Assembly (NCBI GenBank): GCA_037447655.1
Contig: JBBHKE010001255.1
Location: 150,195 to 179,691, forward strand
Length of the DNA: 29,497 bases
Direction: 5' to 3'
Source of the DNA: Zygnema cylindricum
Taxonomy: Eukaryota > Streptophyta > Zygnematophyceae > Zygnematales > Zygnemataceae
Below, piece by piece: positions 19,793 to 29,497 of this stretch. A program made the translations under genes and the position numbers. Within the stretch, counting starts at the first letter, position 1; each line of letters begins with the position of its first letter. The notes under the pieces are model-generated. The model was not told the DNA's origin. It did not search any database and worked only from the letters and a program-made list of their open reading frames with translations.

Positions 19793-20827
19793 TGCAACTC
19801 TGAAACCTCCATAGGTCCTCAGAGTAGGCAGCTCACACGAAGCCTCTAGGATAACCCTGACCCTTTTGTGTTTCGGCAAGAATAACTGCCACATTGGCAA
19901 TTAAAAATTTTGAACGCCTTCACTATTGTAAAGGAAAAACTCCCCTGAGTAGATAGCAAAAAAAATCTTTGAATTTGCTCCCCTGAGCAGTAAGTTATAG
20001 AGGGTCAAAAGTTGACCTTTTGTACAGAAGCTCTCTGTGAGAGAGGGTCCTATCTACATTTTTTTCTAAGTCGTATCTCTCTCTACTGGTGTACGGCACC
20101 AATCATATTACACTGCCGTACACAAAAGTACACCTGCCAGTGTACTTGTTCGAATATTGTACGACATGGCCTAAATATCGACACATGTCATATCTGGATT
20201 CAGTCTACTAATCCCTGGAGATGCCGCGATCCAATGTAGTTGTGCCACGTGTCATCCGATGTGGCGATGACCACAAACGGCCGAGATTCTCTTCCGCAAT
20301 CTCGACATTCTTCTCGCCGTTCGATTGAATGCAGATTTCAATCGTAGCCGTCATAAATACTTGCGCGATATTTGTTTCGTTTAAAGGAACAAATGCGCAC
20401 GTACTCGTTTCCTATCAAAACCGTAATCCATACTTTTACATAACTGAATCTATGTATCCCGTAAAATGTTGCCGTTAAATGAATTATCCTGCGTGGCAAC
20501 ATTTAAATAACTAACAAACCCTATTGCATGTAACTTTAGTCCTCGACGTAATGGATAAGGCTACTGGCTACTGGCGGCTTTATCGGACGGTGGGTACCAA
20601 GATCAAATCCTGGATTTGACAACTTTCTTTTAAGTAAAAAAATATCATTCTGTAAATCAACTAATTTATTTTCGGTAAACCTCTAGATAGCCTAGGTAGC
20701 CATGGCTCTAGCTTCCTCTCGAATTTTCAGTGACTGCAACAAGCGTGGGAGTTGAAGAGAGGAGTTAGAGGCAAATTGCCTCGGCTTCTTTTCTACATTA
20801 TATTTTAGACCTAGAAAATACTAAAAG
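19793..20827 (-). repeat. 5' LTR of element A (5' end truncated)
   Basis: It matches the 3' LTR of A throughout, from GTTGCA (19793) up to CTAAAAG (20821-20827). The first bases of the LTR, TGTAGAAATTGATGGTT in the 3' copy, are missing. The copies have many substitutions, so the insertion is old. Shared internal features are the tRNA-like module (20539-20620), stem-loop (20363-20398), CACGTG (20246) and a GTAC cluster. Confidence 0.85.
20539..20620 (+). repeat. tRNA-Arg-like module in the 5' LTR of A (antisense)
   Basis: This is a second copy of the module seen at 15136-15217: box A-like GTAATGGATAAGG is identical and the box B region reads AGATCAAATCC, so its first stem strand is partly lost. 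It is antisense to the element. Confidence 0.55.
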
Positions 20828-21325
20828 TGTTGAAATAAGAAATCTTAATACTCACTAAATAGAGCTGTGAGGAGAGACCAAGTACTTAGAATATTTTTGG
20901 TCTAGATAAGTTGTAATACTTACCTCATTTAGTGTGACAGTAGCAGTAGTACTTTTGAGTGTATTGAACTTCTCTAAGGACACGCGTCAGAAAATAAACA
21001 TCATACGGGTTTTTCGGGAAAGCGCCGACACACTTTACCACGCGCCACACATCGAACGAATACTGTTGATGAATCGGACGGACGGAGACTCAACCGATTT
21101 TCCGCGAAGATAGTGGTACAACATTCAACGACGACCGTAGATGTGAATCGAGTGAACGGACGAGATTCACTTGGGACCACAAATGACTCATCACTTTGTA
21201 CGATCACAAGTGACTTGGAGCACTTGATCAATAGTCGGCTTGACGCTAGCATCCACTACAAACTAAACACCTTGAACACTAATGTACAGGAATTTATTTG
21301 CATATTTGAAACACAGTAGTTTTTA
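20828..21325. other. Unassigned sequence between element A and the MITE
   Basis: The sequence right of A's truncated LTR starts TGTTGAAATAAG, which looks like an LTR start, but no matching LTR end, PBS or polypurine tract was found. The small open frame at 21252-21001 (minus) has no recognisable domain. I see no gene here. Confidence 0.5.
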
Positions 21326-21896
21326 CTTAGCGGATTAGAATGTACACCGCGCATCGTTATTAGTGTCAAAGTTTAAATAGTGTGGAAGTAAATATACCGT
21401 CATTGACGCTAATTAAGTTTTTTTTTTTTTTTTTAAAAGGTGTATTCTAATTTCAGCGTTTATGCTAATTTGAGAACATCAAAAATGGAATATTCGTTGT
21501 ACGATTATATACATTAATATATGTATCCGTACAAAATATTAAAAATTTTACGCCGTCGTGAAATTTAAATATCCATACATGTAAGACTAATTTACGTGTC
21601 AGAACAATCCCGTTTTTTTAGCGCACGATCTTATGCGTGCGCGTCTGATTTAACTCATTTTTTGTAAAATTTTCATTTGAAAAGGTACATTTATGTATGG
21701 TCTGACGTCGACCGTGCACCACACTATTTGGATATTATTGTAATTCGTCCTTTACGCTATTTTGTACGTTACCTTAATTAACGTCAAGGAAAAATTAAAA
21801 TCCTGTATCCTATTTGAGGAAAAAAATCAAAATTTTAAGAACCCAAATTAGTGTCGCTGACACTAATAACGATGCACGGTGTACTGTTCCACTAAG
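21326..21896. mobile_element. MITE with ~40-bp terminal inverted repeats
   Basis: The left end CTTAGCGGATTAG...GTACACCGCGCATCG...TTATTAGTGTCA (21326-21368) is an imperfect inverted copy of the right end (21858-21896, TGACACTAATAACG...CTAAG). The element is 571 bp, AT-rich, with an interior T-run near 21420 and no coding capacity. TA flanks both ends (21324-21325 and 21897-21898), which would fit Tc1/mariner-type insertion, but a 2-base duplication is weak evidence for the superfamily. Confidence 0.7.
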
Positions 21897-23063
21897 TATA
21901 TTTTTGTTTAGTAGTCAAATGGGGTTTGGACGTACTCACAGTACAAATAGTGTACTGATTCGGTACCTTGTCGTAGTGTAGTACAGTACTGCTGTTCCAG
22001 GTGAAGACATCGGATTAGCTAGTTTTTCAGTAGATACTCTCTATGAGTATAAAGTTAGGACTTAGCCAAAATTGTAATTATCCAGTATTGAGATCTAACT
22101 CTCTAAGGGACAGTTTTTGGGAAACTTCCAAGTGTTGTATCTTATGGTATACTGGTTCAATTGGACTGCAATTTTGGGAATTGGCAGACTGCATGTGATA
22201 CTGTATTATTGTGGATTTTGGTGATATTTGGAAAATGTGAGCACTTTTTGTGTTATATCAAAGCTGTTGTTTGATAGGATTTATGGTAGCTTTTGCTGAA
22301 GTCTATGTCTACATCCACTACTACTGGTGGACCTCCACCTGCAACTGTGGTTGTAGAACAACACATGTGTCGACGTGAGTATGCCTATTTCAATTGAACA
22401 TAAATCGACAAGCACATAAAATGCATGATGATTTTACCTGTCGGAAATACATAGAGGAGTGGCATTTGGGCCCAATAGATGCTTGAACCTACAACTAAAG
22501 AAATACGATATCGTTCTGGTGAGCTAAAAAAATCACTCTATTGTTATTGTTCTATATAAATAGAATGATTATTGATATATAACTTTATTAAATGAGATAA
22601 TAGGTTGTTTTGTTAAGTTTTTTGATATGTTTGTAAGATATATATCTTTAAGCAAAAAAATTCTAAAAAAATGATGAAAATGTGTATGTGGGACACATGC
22701 ATGCCAATTTACTCTTCCAATTGAAAAGTTATTATGTTGGGTTTAAGTTGGAAAAAATATAATGAATGTGAGTAAAGACGAATAAAAATGTAATTGTTTA
22801 TTTTTTCTACGTACATATAATCGTTATACCTTGTGTTGATGTGGCAAATAAAAGTTTGGTAAAAACTAATATGTTAGATGCCACGGGAATTGCAAAACAT
22901 ATATTGACCATATTTTATGCGTGGACGCAGGGTCTAATTCACCACATGGACAACCAAACGCTATATACACTCCTACTACGACCCAAAAAATAGCAAAACA
23001 ATTCGAAAAAAGGTAGCGTGAATGACGTGAAAGAACGAGAGTTACACGTGCAGCAGAATATGG
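21897..23063. other. AT-rich gene-free region left of element B
   Basis: No conserved coding frame is visible. The only structured piece is a weak tRNA-like segment at 22470-22530. The sequence immediately before element B (TATGG, 23059-23063) would be the left target-site duplication; the right copy lies outside the window. Confidence 0.5.
22470..22530 (-). repeat. Weak tRNA-like / SINE-like segment
   Basis: The minus strand has a box A-like TAGCTCACCAG followed by a box B-like AGGTTCAAGCATC, with spacing typical of a tRNA-derived promoter. No cloverleaf with intact acceptor stem is apparent. It may be a SINE head or a decayed tRNA. Confidence 0.3.
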
Positions 23064-24129
23064 TGTAGAAATCGATGGTTCTTTTATTATTTTCTATGTC
23101 TAAATTGGAATATAGAAAGAAGCCTAGGCAGTCTGCCTCTAACTTCTCTCTCTAACTCCCACACTTGTTGCAGTCACTGATAAGTTGGAGAGGAAGCTAG
23201 AGCCATGGCTACCTAGGCTATCCAGAGGTTTACGAGAAATAAATTAGTTGATTTACGGATAGGTAGGTTTATTTGCTAAAAGGAGTATGTCGGAACTAGG
23301 ATTTGATCATAGTACCTGCCGACCGTCAGAACGCCGCTAGCCGGTAGACTTATCCGTTAAGTCTAGACAGAAAGATACATACTATAGGGTTTGATATTTA
23401 TTTAAAATTTGCCACGTAGGAAAATTCATTTAACGGCGGATGTTTACGAACACATAGATCTAGTTATGTAAAAGTACAGATTTTGGTATGGATAAGAAAC
23501 GAGTACCGCGCATTTTGTTTCTTTTACGAAACAAATACCGCACAAACATTTATGACGGCTACGATTGAAATCTGCATTCAATCGGACGGCCGAAAAGAAA
23601 GCCGAGATGGCGAAAAAGATTCTCGGCGGTTTGTGGTCATCGCCAAATCGGATGACACGTGGCACGATTACGTTCGATCGTGGCATCTCCGGGGAGTACA
23701 CGACCAAATCCGGATATGACATGTGTTGACATTTAGGCCACGTCATACAATATGTATACATAAAGTACATCGGTAGCTGTACTTTTGTGTACGTCACTGT
23801 AATATGATTTGTGTCGTACACCATTAGATGGAGTTTTAGAGAGAGATAAGACTTAGAATAAATTGGTAGACAAGACCCTCTCTCCCAGAGAGCTTCTGTA
23901 CAAAAGGTCAACTTTGACCCTCCATAACTTACTGCTCAGGGGAGCAAATTCAAAGATTCTTTTTGCTATCGACTCAAGGGAGTCTTGCCTTCACAGGGGT
24001 GAAGGAAGTCAAAGTTTTTGTTTACCAAGGTGGCACTTATTTGTGCTGAAAGACAAAAGGGTCAGGAATATTCTAGAGGTTTCGTATGAGCTGCTTATTC
24101 TGAGGTGCTATTGAGGTTTCAGAGTTGCA
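23064..24129 (+). repeat. 5' LTR of element B
   Basis: It starts TGTAGAAATCGATGG and ends CAGAGTTGCA, giving TG...CA ends and 1066 bp. Its start is fixed by comparison with the 3' copy at 28483. It holds the antisense tRNA-like module (23289-23368), a stem-loop (23507-23541), CACGTG (23656) and a GTAC cluster (about 23768-23818) ahead of a GAGAGAGATAAGACTTAG stretch that may be near the transcription start. Confidence 0.9.
23289..23368 (-). repeat. tRNA-Arg-like module in the 5' LTR of B (antisense)
   Basis: The minus strand reads TTAACGGATAAG (box A-like), then about 40 bases on, GATCAAATCCTAG (box B-like), and ends in GAC. It is homologous to the modules in LTRs of A and lies at the same LTR position and strand. 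The T-arm is less perfect than in A's 3' LTR. Confidence 0.55.
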
Positions 24130-24130
24130 C

Positions 24131-24145
24131 GTTATTAGCCCACAA
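24131..24145 (+). other. Primer-binding site of element B (mutated)
   Basis: GTTATTAGCCCACAA matches the complement of the iMet anticodon arm at 12 of 15 positions and lies one base after the LTR. The ATG present in A and C is ATT here, so both priming and the presumed Gag start are damaged. Confidence 0.7.
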
Positions 24146-25135
24146 TCTAGGGTGCACATATTCAATGGAGCTAGCTTCATAAACTAGGAAATTATGATGA
24201 CAAAAGCTCTATGTGAGAAATAGTTTTGGGGAATAGTGAGTGGACGGGTGAGGCGTCCATCTAGTCTTTGGATACCTCCAGGGTTTACAGGAGGCATATT
24301 CACTAGAGATGCAGATCCATCGTCAACGGAGGAGACAAACGAAGGAGAGGTGGTGGACAAAGGAAAAGAGAAGGATATGACCACACCAATAGCAACTCGT
24401 TCGGCATTCATGTCACATATTCCAAGGATCGAGGAGAATGATACTGATACTAGGGACTTCAACAATATGGCGGCAAAGCACTTCATCCTCGGCCATCTTA
24501 CTCAAGGACTTGCATGTCCTCATTTGCAAGTAGAAAGGGCATCCCATCTTTAGATGACTCTCATAGAGATGCACAGAAGTGGTACGATCCAACAACAACA
24601 GTTGGTTGATCAGAAAGTTAAGGAGTATATATACAAAAGGGGGAAGATGTTGGATTTTTGCAATGAGCTTGCTACACTTTTCATGGAGCTACAAAGTGTT
24701 GGAAAGGATTTTAGTGAAAAAGAAAAGGTTAACTGTCTACTGATAAAGTTACCTGATGAGTTCGCGAACATAGTCAACCGTGTGCAGGACTTGCCGGACT
24801 CAAGGTGGATATATAATTCAGTGGTTGGAATGATTTTTGTTCGGGAGAATACAATTGAGATCCGAAGGGAAGGAAAGAGTGGGCAAGCTTTGGCAGCTAG
24901 AATCGACTAGAGGAAAAAGGATTCCCAGAGACCGGTCAAAAATTACGGAGGGGTGGAGCAAAAAAATCAGACCGACGAGTTCGGACCAAGGGCTCCCAAG
25001 GGTTTATGTCATTTTTGTAAGAAACCATGGCACTATATAGCGGAGTGCACTAAGCTAACCAAGCTTCGGTCAAAGGAGGGACAGACCGGTGGAAACTCGA
25101 GAGGAAAGAATAAGGCCCTTCTGACATAAGTACAT
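24134..25135 (+). pseudogene. gag of element B with zinc knuckle
   Basis: Blocks from the PBS onward match A: SRVHIFNGASFI, ALCEK, WGIVSGRVRRPSS, then AKHFILGHLTQGLA, QVERASHL, and in the next frame KEYIYKRGKMLDFCNELATL, LLIKLPDEFANIVNRVQ. An intact zinc knuckle CHFCKKPWHYIAEC (CX2CX4HX4C) lies at 25007-25048. Stops at the start (for example in FIN-stop) and a frame change near 24550 inactivate it. Copia Gag forms the particle that holds the RNA. Confidence 0.82.
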
Positions 25136-25138
25136 GAG

Positions 25139-25618
25139 GTGGAATCCAAAGACGAGGACGATGAGCTCCTATTGGATGAGGAGTTGGAAACGACAAACGA
25201 GGTAGAAATTCCACGAAAGCAGAAATGTGCTTTCGTTGGATTCAAAGGTGAAGCAGGCTGGATTGTAGATTCAGGTGCCTCCATGCACATGTGCAAGGAT
25301 AAACACCTGTTCACTAAGATAAGAAAGATTCCCACCGTAGAGATAAAGTACGGGGATGGGAGGATAGTCACTACTACTCTTGTAGGATCGGTAGATATGA
25401 AAGTGTTGGCAGAAGGAAAGACATCTTCAGTTACATTCTCCGATATATTATTTATTCCTGAGCTGAACAAAAACTTCATCACTACGTTTTTATTAGATGA
25501 TAAGGGTTTTGATACTAGCAATAGGAGAGGAGTCTTTACTGCCAGTTTTGAAAAGGAAGTTTATTTCACTGCTGAAAAAGGTAACCAAAGGATGTTTAGT
25601 GCTAATTTTAAGCAATGA
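25139..25618 (+). pseudogene. Protease domain of element B
   Basis: An acidic linker (DEDDELLLDEELE) precedes the aspartic protease core GWIVDSGASMHMC, KHLFTKIRKIPTVEI, and VTTTLVGSVDMKVL. The catalytic DSGAS is intact, and the block is open for 159 codons. A frameshift near 25590-25620 separates it from integrase. The protease would cleave the Gag-Pol polyprotein. Confidence 0.85.
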
Positions 25619-26600
25619 AAATAATAAACTTTATCATGTTGGTGTTCATGATGTAATGATGTGGCATAAGAGGCTTGGGCATGTGAATCTAGATAAGCTA
25701 AGAGAGATGAAAAAGATGGGAGTGGTGGAAAGAATTCAGTTCGGTGAGAGTGAGAATCTAAGTGATTGTAGTGGATGTGCTCAAGGTAAAGCACACAGAT
25801 TGCCCATTCCCAAAACAGCCACCTATAGGGGAGAAAAAATTCTAGATTTAGTACATATAGATATTTGGGGACTGGCCAAAGTGCCCTCACCGGGGGGGAA
25901 AAGATTTATGATGAGTATCACTGATGATTGGTCTCGGTATTCCAAGGGTGTATTTTTTGAAAAACAAGTCAAAAGTGCAAGATAATTTTGCACAATATAA
26001 AGCATGGAGCGAAAAACTCCATGAAACTCCAATCAAGAGAGTAACGAGTGACAATGGTGGAGAGTATACTTCTAACCAGTTTGAGGATTTTCTGAGGGAA
26101 GATGGAGTTCAACACCAAAAGACAGTTCCAGAAAAACCCGGAACAGAATGGGGTAGCTGAACGATTAAATAGGATACTAAGTGATAGTGCTAGAAGTATG
26201 TTGTCGGATAAGAAGATAGGATAAAGGTTTTGGGCGGAAGCAATAAACTATGCTAATTACCTCAAAAATAGACTTCTAACCATAGCTATAAAAGATCAAA
26301 CACCTTATGAGAGATGGACCTGCCGAAAACCAGACATATCTCACTTAAAGGTTTTCGGCATTCAAGTATTCAGTCTAAATACAGATCGGTCTAATTGGAG
26401 CTAGATCCTAAAGGAAAACCGGGATACTTATTAGGATATGATGAGGATGTTAAAGGATATAGAGTTTACGCTCTAAAAGGGGAAGATATAATCTTAGTAA
26501 AGCATCTAGTAGTTATGGATAAAGTAAAGTCTGTGGATCCCTTCAAGTACACAAAGTCAGTAAAAATCAGATTTGAGTCAAAAAAAAATCGATGACTTTG
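25619..26600 (+). pseudogene. Integrase domain of element B
   Basis: The HHCC finger is complete: MMWHKRLGHVNLDKL ... CSGCAQGKAH. Core landmarks are LVHIDIWG (first Asp), ITDDWSRYSK, then after a frameshift near 25975, TSDNGGEYTSNQFEDF (second Asp), and after another near 26150 a region with Arg/Leu-Asn matching the catalytic-Glu helix. The C-terminal part reads GYLLGYDEDVKGYRVYALK. An in-frame stop replaces a codon at 26221. It is non-functional. Confidence 0.85.
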
Positions 26601-26899
26601 AGCTTCCTAACTATCCAGGTTTTAGAGAAGATGACATTCTTGCAGGTACAAATCAGACGGAAAAGGACTCGGTTGCGGAAACTCCAGTGACTACTCAAAC
26701 CCGAAGCGAAAGACGTGGTGGAAATTGATTCCGAATCAAGAGATAGGGGAGAAGACGAGATTGTTTGAAAGAACCCACGAGAACCATCTATTCCACCCAC
26801 AGATTTTGAGGGGGTAATGAGAAGTAGCAAAAGATTGCAAGAAAAAAAGGTTAATAACAAGGTAACAAAACTATCTCATCAAGATGAACCTCAAACTTA

Positions 26900-27960
26900 A
26901 AGAGAGGCGATGACTTGTCCAGAAAGGAACCGGTGGAAGACAGCCATCAATGAGGAGATGGCTTCAATTATGGCAGCCGCTACTTGGGAGCTGGTGGAGT
27001 GTCCACCTAACCAAAACCAATCGGTTGTAAGTGGGTTTTCAAATTAAAACTGAACCCGGATAACACCATTGAGCGTTACAAAGCCCGATTAGTGGCAAAA
27101 GGATTTACACAGAAAAAAGGAATCGACTACAAGGAAACCTTTGCCCCGGTTGTCAGATTTCCCTCCGTCCGCATACTACTTAGTTCAAAAGCAGTAAAAG
27201 ACATTGAGGTGCACCAGATGGACATCAAGAAAGCTTTTTTGCATGGAGAATTAAAAGAGGAGATCTTCATGCGACAACCCGAAGGATTTGTGGAGGAATG
27301 AGAGGAGAGTAAGGTACATCGGCTCATTAAATCTCTTTACAGTTTGAAACATGCGCCTCGACAGTGGAATAACAAACTTGATGAGTTTCTTACCGGTCTG
27401 AATATATCCAGATCAGCTCAGTTCACTCAATCTATGTTTTTGAAGATGAGGAAGGTGTTATATTTATTGCAATTTATGTTGATGATTTGATTGTTTTAAG
27501 TAAATCAATGAAAAAAATATATAAATTGAAAACCTATCTTGAGGGGAGATTTGAAATGAAGGATATCAGGGAAGCAAAATATATTTTGGGAATTCAAGTA
27601 GAAAGAGACCGAGAAAGAAAAATTATAAGATTGACTCAAAAGTAAGCAATAGGGAACATGCTTGAAAAATTTCAGATGGATAAAGCTAATTGTTGTACAA
27701 CTTCAATGGAGTTAAAGAAGGGAATTGAGGGGAGTGAGGAAGAAGGAGTCATAGTCTTAGACTAGGAATTAAGTTTTGAAGAACAGAAGTTTATGGAAAC
27801 TATTCCTTAGAGGCAAGTAGTGGGAAGCCAAATCTATTTTATGAATTGTACCTTGCCTGATTTAGCTGCGACTATAGGAGTGCTGAGTAGAAGTCTAAAT
27901 GCTCCCACTAAGAAGGATTGGGAGGCAGCTAAGAGAGTCCTTAGATATTAGATAGGAACT
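26900..27960 (+). pseudogene. Reverse transcriptase domain of element B
   Basis: Blocks in order: EMASIMAAATWELVECPP, a one-frame change, [60 protein letters not shown], a stop at 27299, SLYSLKHAPRQWNNKLDEFL, and the active site YVDDL at 27475-27489. The thumb part continues with AKYILGIQVERDRE and LSRSLNAPTKKDWEAAKRVL. Several stops interrupt the frame. Confidence 0.88.
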
Positions 27961-27972
27961 AGGGATCTATGG

Positions 27973-28469
27973 TTGCATTTGCGTGGGGAGAATACAAACA
28001 TCACTACTAGGCGTGATGCCAGTTATGGTGATGCTCCGATGAGGAGATGCACTTCTCGATATATATTATATGTGGGTGATGGGGCTTGCTGTTGGAGTAG
28101 CAAACAGCAAAAGGTTATTGCTCAGTCCACCATGGAGGCTGAGTATATGGCCTCTTGCTTTGCTGTAAAAGAACTGATGTGGGTCAAGTCTTTGCTTGGT
28201 GAGCTTGGTCACCTTAAGAGTGGTGTGCATAAAATGTTTTTGTGATAATCATGCAGCAATCGCTATATCTGCCAATCCTAAAAATCATTTTAAAGCTAAA
28301 CACATGGAAATTAGACTCACCTTTGTTAGAGAGAAAATAGAAAGCAAAATAATCAGTTTAGAGTACCGCAGATAGCGAGATGGTAGCAGATATGATGACC
28401 AAACTTGTGCCTTCCCCTAAGCTAATTTTCTGCAAAGAAAAGTGTGGTCTAAAATTAAAGATTGACTAG
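27973..28469 (+). pseudogene. RNase H domain of element B, one frameshift
   Basis: RRDASYGDAP, CCWSSKQQKVIAQSTMEAEY and MWVKSLLGELGHLKSGVH match element A. An extra T in the run before GTGATAATCATGC (near 28237) shifts the frame just before the CDN motif; the rest continues in the next frame to MMTKLVPSPKLIFC and the stop TAG at 28467. Confidence 0.85.
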
Positions 28470-28482
28470 AAAATAAGAGGAG
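28470..28482 (+). other. Polypurine tract of element B
   Basis: AAAATAAGAGGAG lies between the polyprotein stop and the 3' LTR start TGTAGAAATC. Its position and purine content identify the plus-strand primer. Confidence 0.8.
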
Positions 28483-29497
28483 TGTAGAAATCAATGGTTC
28501 TTTTATTATTTTCTAGGTCTAAATTGGAATACAGAAAGAAGTCGAGGCAGTCTGCCTCTAACTTCTCTCTCCAACTCCCACACTTGTTGCAGTCACTGAG
28601 AAGTTGGAGAGGAAGCTAGAGCCATGGCTACCTAGGCTATCCAGAGGTTTACGGGAAATAAATTAGTTGATTTACGGATAGGTAGGTTTATTTGCTAAAA
28701 AGAGTATGTTGGAACCAGGATTTGATCCTAGTACCTGCCGACCGTCAGAACGCCTGTAGCCGATAGACTTATCCGTGAAGTCTAGACAGAAAGACACATA
28801 CTATAGGGTTTGATATTCATTTAAATGTTGCCACGTAAGAAAAATCATTTAACGACGAATGTTTACGAATACATAGATCCAATTATGTAAAAGTACAGAT
28901 TTCGGTATGGATAAGAAACGAGTACCGCGCAAATAGTTTTCTTTTACAAAACAAATACTGCACAAGCATTTATGACGGCTACGATTGAAATCTGCACTCA
29001 ATCGGACGGCCGAAAAGAAAGCCGAGATCGCGGAAAAGATTCTCGACGGTTTGTGGTCATCGCCACATTAGATGACACGTGGCACAATTACGTTGGATCG
29101 CGGCATCTTCGGGGATTACACGACTGAATCCGGATATGACATCTATTGACATTTAGGCCATGTCGTACAATATCCGTACATAAAGTACACCGCCAGCTGT
29201 ACTTTTGTGTACGGCAGTGGAATATGATTGGTGTCGTACACTAGTAGATAGAGTTATAGAGAGAGATAGGACTTAGAAAATATTGGTAGATAGGACCCTC
29301 TCTCCCAGAGAGCTTTTGTACAACAGGTCAACTTTGACCCTCCATAACTTACTGCTCATGGGAGCAAATTCAGATATTATTTTTGCTATCTACTCAGGGG
29401 AGTCTTGCCTTCACAAGGGTGAAGCTGGTTAGAGTTTTTGTTTGCCAAGGTGGCAATTATTTGTGCTGAAAGACAAAGGGTTCAAGGTTATCTTAAA
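28483..29497 (+). repeat. 3' LTR of element B (cut by window end)
   Basis: It matches 23064 onward and lacks only about the last 50 bases, which lie beyond the window. It carries the tRNA-like module at 28708-28787 (minus), CACGTG at 29076 and the GTAC cluster near 29179-29240. Confidence 0.9.
28708..28787 (-). repeat. tRNA-Arg-like module in the 3' LTR of B (antisense)
   Basis: The minus strand shows a box A-like TTCACGGATAAG and box B-like GATCAAATCCTGG, in the same place and strand as the other copies. Confidence 0.5.

Larger units (their letters stand above)
14376..20827 (-). mobile_element. Ty1/copia element A, two LTRs, defective
   Basis: The element lies on the minus strand: 5' LTR 20827-19793, PBS 19791-19777, gag, PR, IN, RT, RNase H, PPT 15455-15443, 3' LTR 15442-14376. 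The interior is 4350 bp, nearly the same as in element B (4353 bp). The domain order PR-IN-RT-RH identifies Ty1/copia. The reading frame is broken many times. The 5' LTR lacks its first ~15-17 bases, so the right-hand flank and target-site duplication are gone. Confidence 0.9.
23064..29497 (+). mobile_element. Ty1/copia element B, same family as A, defective
   Basis: On the plus strand: 5' LTR 23064-24129, PBS 24131-24145, gag, PR, IN, RT, RH, stop TAG 28467-28469, PPT 28470-28482, 3' LTR from 28483 beyond the window end. Interior and LTR lengths match element A within a few bases. All domains are recognisable but broken by stops and frameshifts. The two LTRs differ at about a dozen positions in their first 300 bases, so the insertion is not recent. 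Confidence 0.92.

Noticed and set aside
24113-24129. GAGGTTTCAGAGTTGCA read as a degenerate standard copia PBS (TGGTATCAGAGC)
   Set aside because: The same bases are present at the end of the 3' LTR of A (14376-14395, complement), so they belong to the LTR end rather than to the interior.
1-29497. CRISPR array, operon, or prokaryotic defence genes
   Set aside because: Introns, plant-type LTR elements and absence of spaced direct repeats argue against any prokaryotic system.

Overview
This is a window of nuclear DNA from a land plant. The evidence is an intron-containing gene whose spliced product resembles a plant-specific nuclear protein family, surrounded by decayed Ty1/copia retrotransposons whose primer-binding sites match plant initiator tRNA-Met. 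The sequence does not let me name a species. There is no sign of bacterial or organellar DNA.

Left third (1-6.7 kb): one host gene on the minus strand. Its 5' end is a CpG-rich block near 6.4-6.5 kb. Exon 1 (6413-5845) carries a 12-bp minisatellite and an acidic segment with a CSSSF motif. A 3.2-kb intron follows, then a large exon 2 (2666-1774) with the best conserved segment (WRCRWLELRTREL). Two small exons come next (1426-1361 and 1016-916). Splice phases agree across all four exons (543 codons); the 3' end was not found and may lie left of the window. Upstream of the gene (6520-6712) there are ten GTAC tetramers in 193 bp.

Middle (6.7-20.8 kb): about 2 kb without genes and a possible tRNA-derived SINE (about 8.7 kb), then nested copia elements. 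Element C (plus, from about 8901) is old and its RT domain is cut off at 13160. There it abuts an LTR of an unrelated copia element D (minus, 13161-14271, with polypurine tract). A short piece of D's interior then abuts element A (minus, 14376-20827), which has two LTRs and a complete but heavily mutated gag-PR-IN-RT-RH region.

Right third (20.8-29.5 kb): an unassigned stretch, a MITE with 40-bp terminal inverted repeats (21326-21896), AT-rich sequence with a weak tRNA-like segment, and element B (plus, from 23064). B belongs to the same family as A. It has a full 5' LTR, all copia domains with frameshifts and stops, and a 3' LTR cut by the window end.

A, B and the older C share an architecture that is the main point of interest. 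The primer-binding site lies one base after the LTR and matches the anticodon half of initiator tRNA-Met (15/15 in A, 13/14 in C, 12/15 in B) rather than its 3' end. This is the priming mode known from Drosophila copia. Because the PBS is complementary to a CAU anticodon it contains ATG, and Gag-like protein similarity between A and C starts at that ATG. Each LTR also carries an antisense tRNA-Arg-like module with box A and box B, a conserved G-box and a cluster of GTAC motifs. None of the elements has an intact polyprotein.
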